Shown here: one piece after another, positions 7,417-15,459 of the stretch
Layout of the letters: each line of letters begins with the position of its first letter
How positions within the stretch are numbered: the stretch's first letter is position 1
NCBI GenBank assembly: GCA_902491795.1
Contig: CABUIX010000018.1
Span: 1-38,449 of the forward strand
DNA: 38,449 nucleotides
Source: an uncultured Bacteroidales bacterium
GTDB lineage: Bacteria > Bacteroidota > Bacteroidia > Bacteroidales > UBA932
Direction: 5' to 3'
The notes under the pieces: generated by a model
The model's database searches: none
The model's input: the letters and a program-made list of their open reading frames with translations, nothing else
What the model was told of the DNA's origin: nothing
Translations under genes and position numbers: made by a program

Positions 7417-8823
7417 ATGACGAGATTCAAGAAAGAAATCATCATAGAGAACCTGACTGTCCAGAGCGTTGCCGCAGAAGGCAAATCCGTTGCCCATACG
7501 GAAGAGGGTCAGGTCGTTTTCATTGAATATGCCGTACCGGGCGATATTGTCGATGTCCGAATTACCGCCAAGAAGAAGAAATATCTCGAAGGGCGGGTAG
7601 TCCGCATTGTGAAACCCTCCCCTGACCGTATGGAACCTTTTTGCGAGCATTTCGGCATATGCGGAGGCTGCCGCTGGCAACTTCTCCCCTACCGTATCCA
7701 GCTTGAAGCCAAGGAAAGGCAGGTTATTGACCAGCTATCAAGGATAGGGCACCTGAAATTGCCCGCTGTCCGTCCCATTCTGGAATCCGACAATATCAGA
7801 TTCTATCGCAACAAGCTGGAATTCAGTGCTTCGGACAAGAGGTGGATTCTGCCGGATGAGGAACTCGAGGGTCTCTCCCCCGAGCAAAGGGTCGGACTGG
7901 GTTTTCATGTGGGCAAATTTTTCGACAAGGTCCTGGACATCCGCAAGTGCTGGCTGCAGCCTGAACCTTCAAACGAAATACGTCTTTTCATAAAGGAGTA
8001 TTCGGTAGGCCACAGGATTCCCTTCTACAATATCCGTGAGAACCGGGGCATTTTCCGCAATATGTTTGTCCGGAACACCGATGACGGGCAAGTGATGGTG
8101 ATCGTATGTTTCGCCGAAGTGTTCGACGGTCTCTCTGCAATGCTTGACGCCATTGCGGACAGGTTCCCGCAGATCACCTCGCTGTACTATGTGATCAACG
8201 ACAAGCTCAACGACAGCATTGCCGACAGGGAGTGCGTGCTGTACAGAGGTGTGGACGCGATATATGAGAAGATGGAGAACCTGAGGTTCAAGATAGGACC
8301 GAAGTCATTCTACCAGACCAACAACGGCCAGGCTCTCAAGTTGTACAGAACGGTCAGGGAATTTGCCGGATTGACCGGAAACGAGACTGTCTACGACCTT
8401 TATACAGGAACGGGAACCATTGCGCAGTTTGTCAGTGCCGGCGCAAAAAAGGTTATAGGAATTGAATATGTCCAGGAGGCAATTGACGATGCCAGGATCA
8501 ATGCTGCCGGCAACGGCATCACGAACTGCAGTTTCTTCGCCGGAGACATGAAGGACATACTGACTCCAGCATTCATACGGGAGCACGGCAGGCCGGACGT
8601 CATCATTACCGATCCGCCAAGGGCCGGAATGCATCCTGACGTCACGAATACTATTCTTGAGGCAGCTCCTTCTAAAATTGTCTATGTGAGCTGCAATCCG
8701 GCTTCTCAGGCCAGGGATCTTGAGGTCCTGTGCCGTGATTACGACATCCTTGAGGTGCAGCCTGTGGACATGTTCCCCCACACGACGCACGTGGAAAATT
8801 GTGTGCTCCTCAGGCATAAGTGA
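7417..8823 (+). CDS. rlmD: 23S rRNA uracil-C5 methyltransferase (RlmD/RumA type)
   Basis: A 468-residue SAM-dependent RNA methyltransferase that makes 5-methyluridine, probably in 23S rRNA (U1939 in E. coli numbering). An N-terminal TRAM domain (~8-66) is followed by the iron-sulfur cysteines 'CEHFGICGGC' (Cys76, Cys82, Cys85) and Cys178. The SAM-binding loop is 'DLYTGTGT' (327-334). The motif 'DPPRAG' (399-404) and catalytic Cys426 in 'VSCNPAS' are intact. RlmD and RlmCD are hard to tell apart by sequence alone, so target specificity is inferred. The gene has its own promoter and stands alone. Confidence 0.92.
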   Translation: MTRFKKEIIIENLTVQSVAAEGKSVAHTEEGQVVFIEYAVPGDIVDVRITAKKKKYLEGRVVRIVKPSPDRMEPFCEHFGICGGCRWQLLPYRIQLEAKERQVIDQLSRIGHLKLPAVRPILESDNIRFYRNKLEFSASDKRWILPDEELEGLSPEQRVGLGFHVGKFFDKVLDIRKCWLQPEPSNEIRLFIKEYSVGHRIPFYNIRENRGIFRNMFVRNTDDGQVMVIVCFAEVFDGLSAMLDAIADRFPQITSLYYVINDKLNDSIADRECVLYRGVDAIYEKMENLRFKIGPKSFYQTNNGQALKLYRTVREFAGLTGNETVYDLYTGTGTIAQFVSAGAKKVIGIEYVQEAIDDARINAAGNGITNCSFFAGDMKDILTPAFIREHGRPDVIITDPPRAGMHPDVTNTILEAAPSKIVYVSCNPASQARDLEVLCRDYDILEVQPVDMFPHTTHVENCVLLRHK

Positions 8824-8844
8824 ATCCCATTTTGAAATTTTGAG

Positions 8845-8852
8845 TAAATTTG
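8845..8852 (+). promoter_or_regulatory. -7 promoter element for the cysteate synthase gene
   Basis: TAAATTTG, a full match to TAnnTTTG, lies between the rlmD stop (8823) and the next start. A transcript would begin near 8858, which supports the ATG at 8872 as the start; the GTG at 8866 is also possible. No good -33 element is seen. Confidence 0.45.
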
Positions 8853-8871
8853 TCACGTAATAACCGTGTAT

Positions 8872-10155
8872 ATGAGATTTAAACCGACAGAATACAAGTT
8901 GATGAATGTGGCGACCGGCCGCATCTTCGACGATGAGGGATGGACTCTTTCCGATCCTCAGAGTCCTGAGCCTTCGCTTGTCAGGGCTGTATATGCCAAC
9001 AGGAAATTCACGCCCCGCGACGACCTCAAGGGAATTTACCGTTACGCCGACTGGATGCCTGTCCAGCGCATATTGAAGAACTCTTGCGCACCGGCGACTT
9101 ACAAGTCCAAGGGGCTGGCAAAGCTGTTTGGACTTGAGAATCTCTACATCACCTTCTCAGGATACTATCCCAAGGTCGGCGCAAGGTTCCAGACTTGTTC
9201 ATTCAAGGAGACGGAGGCTTTCTCCGTGTGCGCGAGAATGTCAAAGAAGGAAGATCGCGTGCTGATTGTCCAGTCTGCAGGCAACACCGCAAGGGCATTT
9301 GCCCAGATATGCTCCGACAATGACATCCCTGTGGTGATCTGCATTCCCGAAGACAGCAAGCATGACCTGTGGTTCCACAAGAAGTTGAACAAATGCGTGA
9401 AGCTTCTTGCCGTGCCGCACGGATGTGACTACTATGATGCAATTCATCTTGGAGAGAAACTTGCCAGGAATCCCAGGTTCTTCCTGGAGGGCGGGGCCAA
9501 GAACGTTGCCAGGCGTGACGGGATGGGAACCACTCTCTTGAGTTTTGCGGAAGTTACAGGAAGAATTCCTGATGCGTATTTCCAGGCTGTCGGCTCCGGT
9601 ACAGGTGCCATTGCCGCATGGGAGAACGCCGAAAGGCTTGCCGAAGACGGCCGTTTCGGAGAGAACAGGATGCATGTGTACGTAGCTCAAAATGCTCCGT
9701 TTACTCTGATTTGCGACTCGTGGAAGGCCCGTACCCGTCAGTTGGCCGAACTCACTCCGGAAGTTGGCCGCAGGCAGGCGGAGATCATTCTTGCCAAGGT
9801 GCTTGCCAACCGTCAGCCCCCTTACAGTATTGCGGGCGGTCTTTTTGACGTGCTGTCCAAGAGTGACGGTGACGCTTTCGCCGTTCCCAATGACGCAATA
9901 ATGTACTGGCTTCTCATGTTCCGCAATCTTGAGGGATATGATCTTCTTCCCGCAAGTTGCGCCGCCGTTCAAGCGCTTGCGGTGGCTGTCAAGGAGGGCA
10001 AGGTCCGCAAGGACGACTATATCATGCTCAACTGCACGGGAGGCGGACTTCTCGGTTCGATGAGCAAGGGATTTGTGTTCAAGGAGCCTGACCTGATCCT
10101 CAGTCCCGATCTTCCCGAGGAGGAAATAATTGCTGCTGTCGACAGTCTTTTCTGA
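8872..10155 (+). CDS. Cysteate synthase-like PLP enzyme
   Basis: A 427-residue fold-type II PLP enzyme related to threonine synthase and closest in pattern to cysteate synthase. The PLP lysine is probably the one in 'TCSFKETEAF' (Lys112 from this start), which aligns with 'GSFKDR' of threonine synthase. 'SAGNTARAFA' is the substrate-binding loop and 'GSGTGAIAAWE' the phosphate-binding loop. Cysteate synthase converts phosphoserine and sulfite to L-cysteate. In archaea this feeds coenzyme M; in Bacteroidetes it feeds sulfonolipids of the capnine/sulfobacin type, with a cysteate acyltransferase and a reductase as later steps. Those later genes are not in this window. A plain threonine synthase is the main alternative, but the long 'FSGYYPKVGA' segment before the PLP lysine argues against it. 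Confidence 0.8.
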   Translation: MRFKPTEYKLMNVATGRIFDDEGWTLSDPQSPEPSLVRAVYANRKFTPRDDLKGIYRYADWMPVQRILKNSCAPATYKSKGLAKLFGLENLYITFSGYYPKVGARFQTCSFKETEAFSVCARMSKKEDRVLIVQSAGNTARAFAQICSDNDIPVVICIPEDSKHDLWFHKKLNKCVKLLAVPHGCDYYDAIHLGEKLARNPRFFLEGGAKNVARRDGMGTTLLSFAEVTGRIPDAYFQAVGSGTGAIAAWENAERLAEDGRFGENRMHVYVAQNAPFTLICDSWKARTRQLAELTPEVGRRQAEIILAKVLANRQPPYSIAGGLFDVLSKSDGDAFAVPNDAIMYWLLMFRNLEGYDLLPASCAAVQALAVAVKEGKVRKDDYIMLNCTGGGLLGSMSKGFVFKEPDLILSPDLPEEEIIAAVDSLF

Positions 10156-10179
10156 GTCTGTCGGCGAATGAGGCTGGAC

Positions 10180-10214
10180 AAAGGGAGGCTGGACTGAACG
10201 TCCGGCCTCCCTTT
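10180..10214. terminator. Bidirectional hairpin between convergent genes
   Basis: AAAGGGAGGC (10180-10189) pairs with GCCTCCCTTT (10205-10214). The stem continues inside through a T-G pair and GGAC/GTCC to the loop TGAAC, giving about 15 pairs. It lies between the convergent stops at 10155 and 10221. The T-tracts are short and partly inside the stem on both strands, so it could serve both genes. Confidence 0.7.
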
Positions 10215-10220
10215 GTGCTA

Positions 10221-10874
10221 TCAGAGGTTCACCGCTATCGTGAGGCTCAGAGCCCCGTATGAGGCTTTGTTGCTGCGTATGTTTTCTTCAGCAACATAAC
10301 CTGGCCCGTCAGGATTGGGTATGGGCGGTTTGCTGAAAGCCGCCATTGCCGAAAGGATGATGTCGATGCTGCATCTTCTTGTCAGCGGGAAGCGGTAGCC
10401 AGCGCCGAGTCCTGAAAGCAGGCTCACCCTTGTTTCAAGTGTGCTTGGCACATGGAAACCTGTTCCGGCCTGTGCATAGTAGAAGACGCCTTCGTTGGAA
10501 ACTGTCCTGGGGCAAAAACTGAACCTTAGAATGGCCGGAATGATCCTGTTCGCTTCATTGATGCCCGAATAGCCCCCGTGCAGAGATATAATCATCTTGT
10601 CTCCTGGAAACACAAAGCCCGCACCAATAAGAACCAGACCGTTTGCGGCCGGGTCCAGACCATAGTAGCTTTCGTTGATTCTGTATCCTTCGACGCTCAG
10701 GATGTTGTAGTGGTAGTCATGATACAGGGACTGGACATAACCCCATTCGCAGGAAAAGCGGAACCTGTCGATCACTCTTGCAGTTCCCGGAATGTTGCCG
10801 CCTGTTTCCTGAGCCCATGATGCCGCGGAGGCCAGAGCCCAAAGCAGGACGGTCATTGCGAGACGGATGGTCAT
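10221..10874 (-). CDS. Small putative outer-membrane beta-barrel protein (second of pair)
   Basis: A secreted 217-residue protein of unknown function. From the ATG at 10874 it has a typical signal peptide (MTIRLAMTVLLWALASAASWA, cut before QE); an ATG six codons upstream (10892) is the alternative. The mature part has repeated strands of alternating aromatic and polar residues, Gly-rich turns ('LIGAGFVFPG', 'GLGAGYRFPL') and a hydrophobic end 'LSLTIAVNL', consistent with an outer-membrane barrel of about eight strands. It lies 29 bp after a second protein of the same general kind and is probably co-transcribed with it. I do not recognise the family. Confidence 0.65.
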   Translation of the reverse strand: MTIRLAMTVLLWALASAASWAQETGGNIPGTARVIDRFRFSCEWGYVQSLYHDYHYNILSVEGYRINESYYGLDPAANGLVLIGAGFVFPGDKMIISLHGGYSGINEANRIIPAILRFSFCPRTVSNEGVFYYAQAGTGFHVPSTLETRVSLLSGLGAGYRFPLTRRCSIDIILSAMAAFSKPPIPNPDGPGYVAEENIRSNKASYGALSLTIAVNL

Positions 10875-10903
10875 GTTTGCGGGTCTTACCATTGCAAGTT
10901 GTT

Positions 10904-11482
10904 TCAGAATCTGTACATTATGCTGATTTTCGGATAAAGGATCTGGTATATCCCGTTTTTGTAGAACGACATATAGATAGATCCGTTTTCCTTGTCCATG
11001 CGAATATGCACTCCAGGATTTGCGGAAAAGCCGAGGTCAATGGCGACTTTGCGTGCGAAAAAGTCAAACCTCAGGCCCGCAGAGCACGAAAGTGCAGCTA
11101 TCAAGCCCATCTCCTTTTCCAGCGGATTCCTGTTTCCGAAGAAAATTCCGCTCTCGTGGTCGTGGACAAAGCCTGTCAGCAGTCCTGCCCCGGCATGGAT
11201 GTCCATACTGAAATCAGCATACTCAAAGCGGTTGATTACATAGTCATGAGAATATCCTAACCTGAAGCCTATGTCGTCGGTTCTTCCTGACACAAGTCCG
11301 TACAAGTCAGTGGAAATGTTGAGTATGTCCAACTCGCTGCCTTCCGGGTTCATTATATGAATCATGACGCCATATCCGGTAGGAGAGCTGGAGAGCCCTG
11401 CGCTCACTTCCTTGGCCGCGGACTGTTGTTCGGCGAAGGCGGCAGTAAGGCACAGGACAAAAATTATACAACGTTTCAACAT
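10904..11482 (-). CDS. Small putative outer-membrane beta-barrel protein (first of pair)
   Basis: A secreted 192-residue protein of unknown function. The start is the ATG at 11482; a TTG three codons upstream is less likely. The signal peptide is short (MLKRCIIFVLCLTAAFA). Pattern: strands with aromatic ends, 'GFRLGYSHDYVINRFEYADF', 'GAGLLTGF', 'GLRFDFFARKVAIDLGF', and a C-terminal strand ending 'ISIMYRF'. A terminal Phe is typical of outer-membrane barrels recognised by BAM. It is transcribed ahead of the second barrel gene and divergently from the acyltransferase operon. Confidence 0.65.
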   Translation of the reverse strand: MLKRCIIFVLCLTAAFAEQQSAAKEVSAGLSSSPTGYGVMIHIMNPEGSELDILNISTDLYGLVSGRTDDIGFRLGYSHDYVINRFEYADFSMDIHAGAGLLTGFVHDHESGIFFGNRNPLEKEMGLIAALSCSAGLRFDFFARKVAIDLGFSANPGVHIRMDKENGSIYMSFYKNGIYQILYPKISIMYRF

Positions 11483-11503
11483 CTTTGCCAAGATAGGCAG
11501 TTT

Positions 11504-11534
11504 TTTGATTTTTTCCTATAAAACACTATCTTCG
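11504..11534 (+). promoter_or_regulatory. Promoter of the acyltransferase-rarA-aldehyde dehydrogenase operon
   Basis: TTTG (11504-11507), 19 bp, TATCTTCG (11527-11534): a near-perfect Bacteroidetes promoter with one mismatch in the -7 element. Transcription would begin about 11541, leaving a leader of about 15 bases before the ATG at 11556. Confidence 0.75.
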
Positions 11535-11555
11535 CTGCCGTGTTAACTAAAATTG

Positions 11556-12701
11556 ATGCCTGAAATGTCAATAGAAATCAAAGAAGTAAAGACACGCCGC
11601 GAGTTGCGCAAATTTGTGAATTTCCCCGAGATATTATATAAGGACAATCCATATTATGTTCCACCCCTTGTGTTTGACCAGATGGATACTCTGGACCAGA
11701 AAAAGGGGGCCGCACAGGAGTTTTGCGACTCGAAACTATATCTTGCTTACAAGGACGGAAAGCTGGCTGGAAGAGTAGCCGCTATAGTCAACAGGCTGGC
11801 CAACAAGCAGTGGAACCACAAGGAAGTTCGCTTCGGATGGTATGACTTTATCGATGACCCTGAAGTTGCCCGCGCTCTGATGGACAAGGTGGAGGAGTTC
11901 GGAAGGCAGTACGGCATGGAGTCTGTCGTCGGACCGCTCGGATTCACCGATTTTGACCCCGAAGGACTCCTCGTCGAAGGCTTTGACCGCCTGAGCACAA
12001 TGGCGCTGATCTACAATCATCCGTATTACGTGAAGTACATCGAGGATATGGGTTTCACAAAGGATGCTGACTGGATAGAATTCAAGATAAACATTCCCGA
12101 GAAGCTCCCGGACAGGATTGACAGGATAATGACCCTGACCCAGGAAAGATACAATGTTCACCTGAGGCAGATCACCCGTAAGATAGTCAGGGAAGAAGAC
12201 TATGGCCACAAAATTTTCAAGGCGATCAACGAGTGCTACAAGAACCTCTACAATTTCACTGTCCTGCCTGACCACATGGCCGAAAAGTATCTGGACTTTT
12301 ATCTGAGCATACTTGACCTCAGGTATATTTCCGTTGTGGAGAATGAGAAGAATGAGCTGGTGGCATTCGGAATCACGATTCCTTCCATTGTCAGAGCCCT
12401 CCAGAAGAGCCGCGGCAAACTTTTCCCCTTCGGATGGTGGTGGATTCTCAAGTCACTATTCTGGAAGCGCGAGGAGGGAGTGGAGATGCTGCTTGTAGGT
12501 GTCATGCCTGAATACCAGAACAGCGGCATCAACTCTCTGATCCAGGCAGACATGTTCAGGAAATATGCCCAGTTCGGCGTGAAATGGGCCGAAACCAATG
12601 CAATCCTTGAGACGAACACCAAGAACCAGGGTCAGTTCAAGGACTACAACCCCGAATGCAACAAAAGACGCCGCTCCTATATCAAAAAGCTTGATTATTA
12701 G
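11556..12701 (+). CDS. GNAT-fold N-acyltransferase-like protein
   Basis: A 381-residue cytoplasmic protein with a GNAT-like fold, of a type widely found in Bacteroidetes without an assigned substrate. The N-terminal third has 'YKDNPYYVPPL' and 'LAGRVAAIVN'; the middle has 'VVGPLGFTDFDPEGLLVEGF'; the C-terminal third has 'VEMLLVGVMPEYQNSGINSLI', which looks like the acetyl-CoA-binding strand and loop of a GNAT domain. ATG at 11556 is chosen because it follows the promoter directly; ATG at 11565 is possible. It is the first gene of an operon: rarA starts 14 bp downstream and an aldehyde dehydrogenase overlaps rarA. The grouping gives no clear clue to its reaction. Confidence 0.75.
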   Translation: MPEMSIEIKEVKTRRELRKFVNFPEILYKDNPYYVPPLVFDQMDTLDQKKGAAQEFCDSKLYLAYKDGKLAGRVAAIVNRLANKQWNHKEVRFGWYDFIDDPEVARALMDKVEEFGRQYGMESVVGPLGFTDFDPEGLLVEGFDRLSTMALIYNHPYYVKYIEDMGFTKDADWIEFKINIPEKLPDRIDRIMTLTQERYNVHLRQITRKIVREEDYGHKIFKAINECYKNLYNFTVLPDHMAEKYLDFYLSILDLRYISVVENEKNELVAFGITIPSIVRALQKSRGKLFPFGWWWILKSLFWKREEGVEMLLVGVMPEYQNSGINSLIQADMFRKYAQFGVKWAETNAILETNTKNQGQFKDYNPECNKRRRSYIKKLDY

Positions 12702-12715
12702 GGGATTTAACAAAA

Positions 12716-14017
12716 ATGTCAGAATCTATAACAAAAATGTTACCTCCTCTTCCGGAAAGAATGAGGCCTCAGACTTTGTCGGAATATGCCGGTCAAAGGC
12801 ATCTTGTCGGGAAAGGGTGCATTTTGCGTAACATGATAGATTCCGGCAATCTCTCTTCCTTTATTCTTTGGGGCCCTCCGGGTGTGGGAAAGACAACGCT
12901 CGCCAGGATAATCTCCAATACACTGAAGAGGGAATTCTATACGCTTTCAGCAGTCAGTGCAGGGGTAAAGGATGTTCGGGACGTGATAGATTCCGCCAAG
13001 AGGAACATCTTCTCCAGCAGCGGTGCCCCGATACTCTTCATAGATGAAATCCACCGTTTCAACAAGGCCCAGCAGGATGCCTTGCTCGGTGCAGTTGAAG
13101 CCGGAACGGTAGTGCTGATAGGCGCGACGACGGAGAATCCTTCGTTTGAAGTCATCACTCCCCTTCTCTCGCGCTGCCAGGTCTTTGTGCTTAAGTCTCT
13201 GGATGTCGAGGATCTTGATATTCTTGTGCAGCGTGCTGTCCGCGAAGATGTTGTCCTTAAGGAAAGGGACATAGAGATACGGGAGAAGGAGGCGCTTTTC
13301 CGCCAGAGCGGCGGCGATGCCCGCAAACTTCTGAACATTCTTGAAATAGTCGTTGATGCGAACCTTGGCAGCGATCCCATTGTGATCGACAACCGTACCG
13401 TAACCGAATGCCTGCAGGACAACGTTGCAATATACGACAAGGACGGGGAGATGCATTACGACATCATTTCCGCTTTCATCAAGAGCGTCAGAGGGTCCGA
13501 CCCCAACGCGGCGGTGTATTGGATGGCACGTATGCTTGACGGAGGAGAGGATCCGCTGTTCATTGCCAGACGCCTGTGCATTCTCGCAGCCGAAGATGTG
13601 GGGCTTGCGAATCCCAATGCGCTTCTGCTCGCGGATGCGACATTCAGGATTGTGCACTCGGTAGGGATGCCGGAGGCCCGAATCCCCTTGAGCGAGTGTG
13701 CAATATATCTGGCAAGCTCACCCAAGAGCAACTCGGCCTATATGGCAATCGGCAAGGCTCTGGAAGCTGCCAAGTCTGACAAGTCGGCGGCAGTGCCGCT
13801 TTATCTGCGCAACGCTCCCACAAAGTTGATGTCAGAGCTTGGCTATGCCGACGGCTACAAGTATGCCCACGATTATCCTGGGCATTTTGTGGACCAGGAA
13901 TTTCTTCCGAAGGGCTTCTGCGGGGAGGTTTTCTATGAACCGCAGTCCAACAGGCACGAGGACAGCCTCAAATCTTACCTTCAGGCCTGCTGGCCAAAAT
14001 ATTACCCCAAGAAATGA
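12716..14017 (+). CDS. rarA: Replication-associated recombination ATPase RarA
   Basis: A 433-residue AAA+ ATPase of the RarA/MgsA/WRNIP1 family, acting in the cytoplasm at stalled replication forks. Walker A is 'GPPGVGKT' (53-60), Walker B 'LFIDEIHR' (~107-114), sensor 1 'GATTENPSF' and the arginine finger region 'PLLSRC'. The C-terminal tetramerisation domain contains 'DPLFIARRLCILAAEDVGLANPN', very typical of RarA. Length is normal. It lies 14 bp after the acyltransferase gene, and its stop overlaps the next start by four bases (ATGA). Confidence 0.95.
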   Translation: MSESITKMLPPLPERMRPQTLSEYAGQRHLVGKGCILRNMIDSGNLSSFILWGPPGVGKTTLARIISNTLKREFYTLSAVSAGVKDVRDVIDSAKRNIFSSSGAPILFIDEIHRFNKAQQDALLGAVEAGTVVLIGATTENPSFEVITPLLSRCQVFVLKSLDVEDLDILVQRAVREDVVLKERDIEIREKEALFRQSGGDARKLLNILEIVVDANLGSDPIVIDNRTVTECLQDNVAIYDKDGEMHYDIISAFIKSVRGSDPNAAVYWMARMLDGGEDPLFIARRLCILAAEDVGLANPNALLLADATFRIVHSVGMPEARIPLSECAIYLASSPKSNSAYMAIGKALEAAKSDKSAAVPLYLRNAPTKLMSELGYADGYKYAHDYPGHFVDQEFLPKGFCGEVFYEPQSNRHEDSLKSYLQACWPKYYPKK

Positions 14018-15375
14018 ACGTTTCCGAGACTGTCGCGGCCCAGAAGGCATTCTTCAGGACCGGCGTGACACTGTCTGACGCTTTCCGCCGCAGGCAGCTG
14101 GAAAAACTGCTTGCAGCCATGTATGAATGGGAGCAGGCATTGTGTGATGCATTGAAGAAGGATCTGCACAAGTCTGCACAGGAGTCCTACATGACGGAGA
14201 TCAGCATGGTCCGCTGCGAGATAAGGGATCAGTTGCGGCATTTGCACTCAAGGATGCGCATGAGGCGCAGGCCGGCCCCTTTGGCGCATTTCCCCTGCCG
14301 GGGTTATGAGGTTTTTGAACCTCTGGGTACGGTTCTGATAGTCGCTCCCTGGAATTACCCGGTCCAGCTTCTGCTCATCCCGCTTGCCGGAGCCATCGCC
14401 GCCGGCTGCACCGCTGTCCTGAAGTGTTCCCCTGCCGTGCCCGAGGTCTCGGCAGTGCTCCGAAAATTGGTCGAGAGCTGCTTCGACCCGGAATATGTCG
14501 CACTTGTCGAAGGACACAGGGATGTCAACGAACAGCTTTTTGCGCAGAATTTTGATCTGCTTTTTGTCACCGGAAGCCCGTCGCTCGGCAAGGTTGCAAT
14601 GAAGGCTGCCGCCGCGCATCTGACTCCCGTGATACTCGAACTGGGAGGAAAGAGTCCGTGCATAGTGGATGCGGATGCCGATCTGAAGGTGGCCGCACGC
14701 CGCATTGCGTGGGGCAAGACCCTGAATGCCGGACAGACCTGCATAGCCCCCGACTATCTTTTGCTGCATGAGTCAGTGAAGGACAGGTTCGTGGAGGAGT
14801 TCAGGCTTGCTCTGGAAGAACTCCACGGGCCGGATATCGCTGCTTCTGAACATTATGCGAGGATTGTGAGCGACAAGGCATTCGCCAGGCTTGTCTCTTA
14901 CCTTGACCAGGGGGAAATCGTTGCCGGAGGACATTTCGATGCTGACAGACGTTTTATTGAGCCCACGCTGATTGATTCCGTCCCTGAGGGGGCCCCCGTG
15001 ATGCGGGAGGAGATCTTCGGCCCAGTATTTCCAATAATGACATGGCGCACGCAGGACGAAATGATTGATTTCATCCGCTCCCGCGAGAAGCCCCTCGCAT
15101 TCTATTACTTCGGGGACGTTCACAAGGGATTGCAGACTGCACGCCTTTGCTGTTCAGGCGGTGCGTGCATCAATGATTGTATAATGCATATAGTGAACCA
15201 TCGTCTTCCTTTCGGAGGGGTCGGCAATTCGGGCATGGGCGCGTATCACGGAAAATATAGCTTCGAAGCATTTTCTCACCGGAGGGCAATAACCATGACT
15301 CCTGTATGGATCGATCCTCCATTCAGGTACATGCCGTACCGATTCATCTCCCTGATCAGGCGCGTGCTCAGGTAG
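14014..15375 (+). CDS. Class-3-type aldehyde dehydrogenase
   Basis: A 453-residue NAD(P)-dependent aldehyde dehydrogenase that resembles ALDH3/fatty-aldehyde enzymes, which are shorter than the ~500-residue ALDH1/2 class. 'APWNYPVQL' is the nucleotide-binding signature. 'LELGGKSP' contains the general base Glu209, and 'NAGQTCIAPDYLL' the catalytic Cys243. The end 'AFSHRRAITMTPVWIDPPFRYMPY' is typical of bacterial members. The physiological aldehyde is unknown; family members oxidise medium- or long-chain and aromatic aldehydes. Its start overlaps the rarA stop by four bases, so it is probably translated by coupling in the same operon. Confidence 0.92.
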   Translation: MNVSETVAAQKAFFRTGVTLSDAFRRRQLEKLLAAMYEWEQALCDALKKDLHKSAQESYMTEISMVRCEIRDQLRHLHSRMRMRRRPAPLAHFPCRGYEVFEPLGTVLIVAPWNYPVQLLLIPLAGAIAAGCTAVLKCSPAVPEVSAVLRKLVESCFDPEYVALVEGHRDVNEQLFAQNFDLLFVTGSPSLGKVAMKAAAAHLTPVILELGGKSPCIVDADADLKVAARRIAWGKTLNAGQTCIAPDYLLLHESVKDRFVEEFRLALEELHGPDIAASEHYARIVSDKAFARLVSYLDQGEIVAGGHFDADRRFIEPTLIDSVPEGAPVMREEIFGPVFPIMTWRTQDEMIDFIRSREKPLAFYYFGDVHKGLQTARLCCSGGACINDCIMHIVNHRLPFGGVGNSGMGAYHGKYSFEAFSHRRAITMTPVWIDPPFRYMPYRFISLIRRVLR

Positions 15376-15399
15376 GCGCTCTCTTTGTCCTGCCAGTTT

Positions 15400-15431
15400 T
15401 TTGCCGGAGTCAAAACAACTTCCTACCTTTG
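15400..15431 (+). promoter_or_regulatory. Consensus promoter of the MATE exporter gene
   Basis: TTTG (15400-15403), exactly 20 bp, TACCTTTG (15424-15431): a perfect match to the Bacteroidetes promoter. Transcription should begin near 15438 and give a ~22-base leader before the ATG at 15460. It lies in the 84-bp gap after the aldehyde dehydrogenase, so the exporter can be expressed separately from that operon. Confidence 0.85.
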
Positions 15432-15459
15432 CCCGCAATTTATGAATTGAACGGGTTAC

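Noticed and set aside
8776..8800. CACGTG-containing sites (near 6611, 8788, 22776 and 33426) as parS candidates
   Set aside because: Each matches the parS core and at most one arm; none is a full 16-bp palindrome.
9241..9972. A 243-codon reverse-strand reading frame inside the cysteate synthase gene
   Set aside because: It lies fully opposite a well-supported enzyme gene, its translation shows no family pattern or signal peptide, and long antisense frames are expected from the codon bias here.
12947..13657. A 236-codon reverse-strand reading frame inside rarA
   Set aside because: It is antisense to a highly conserved gene and has no recognisable protein features.
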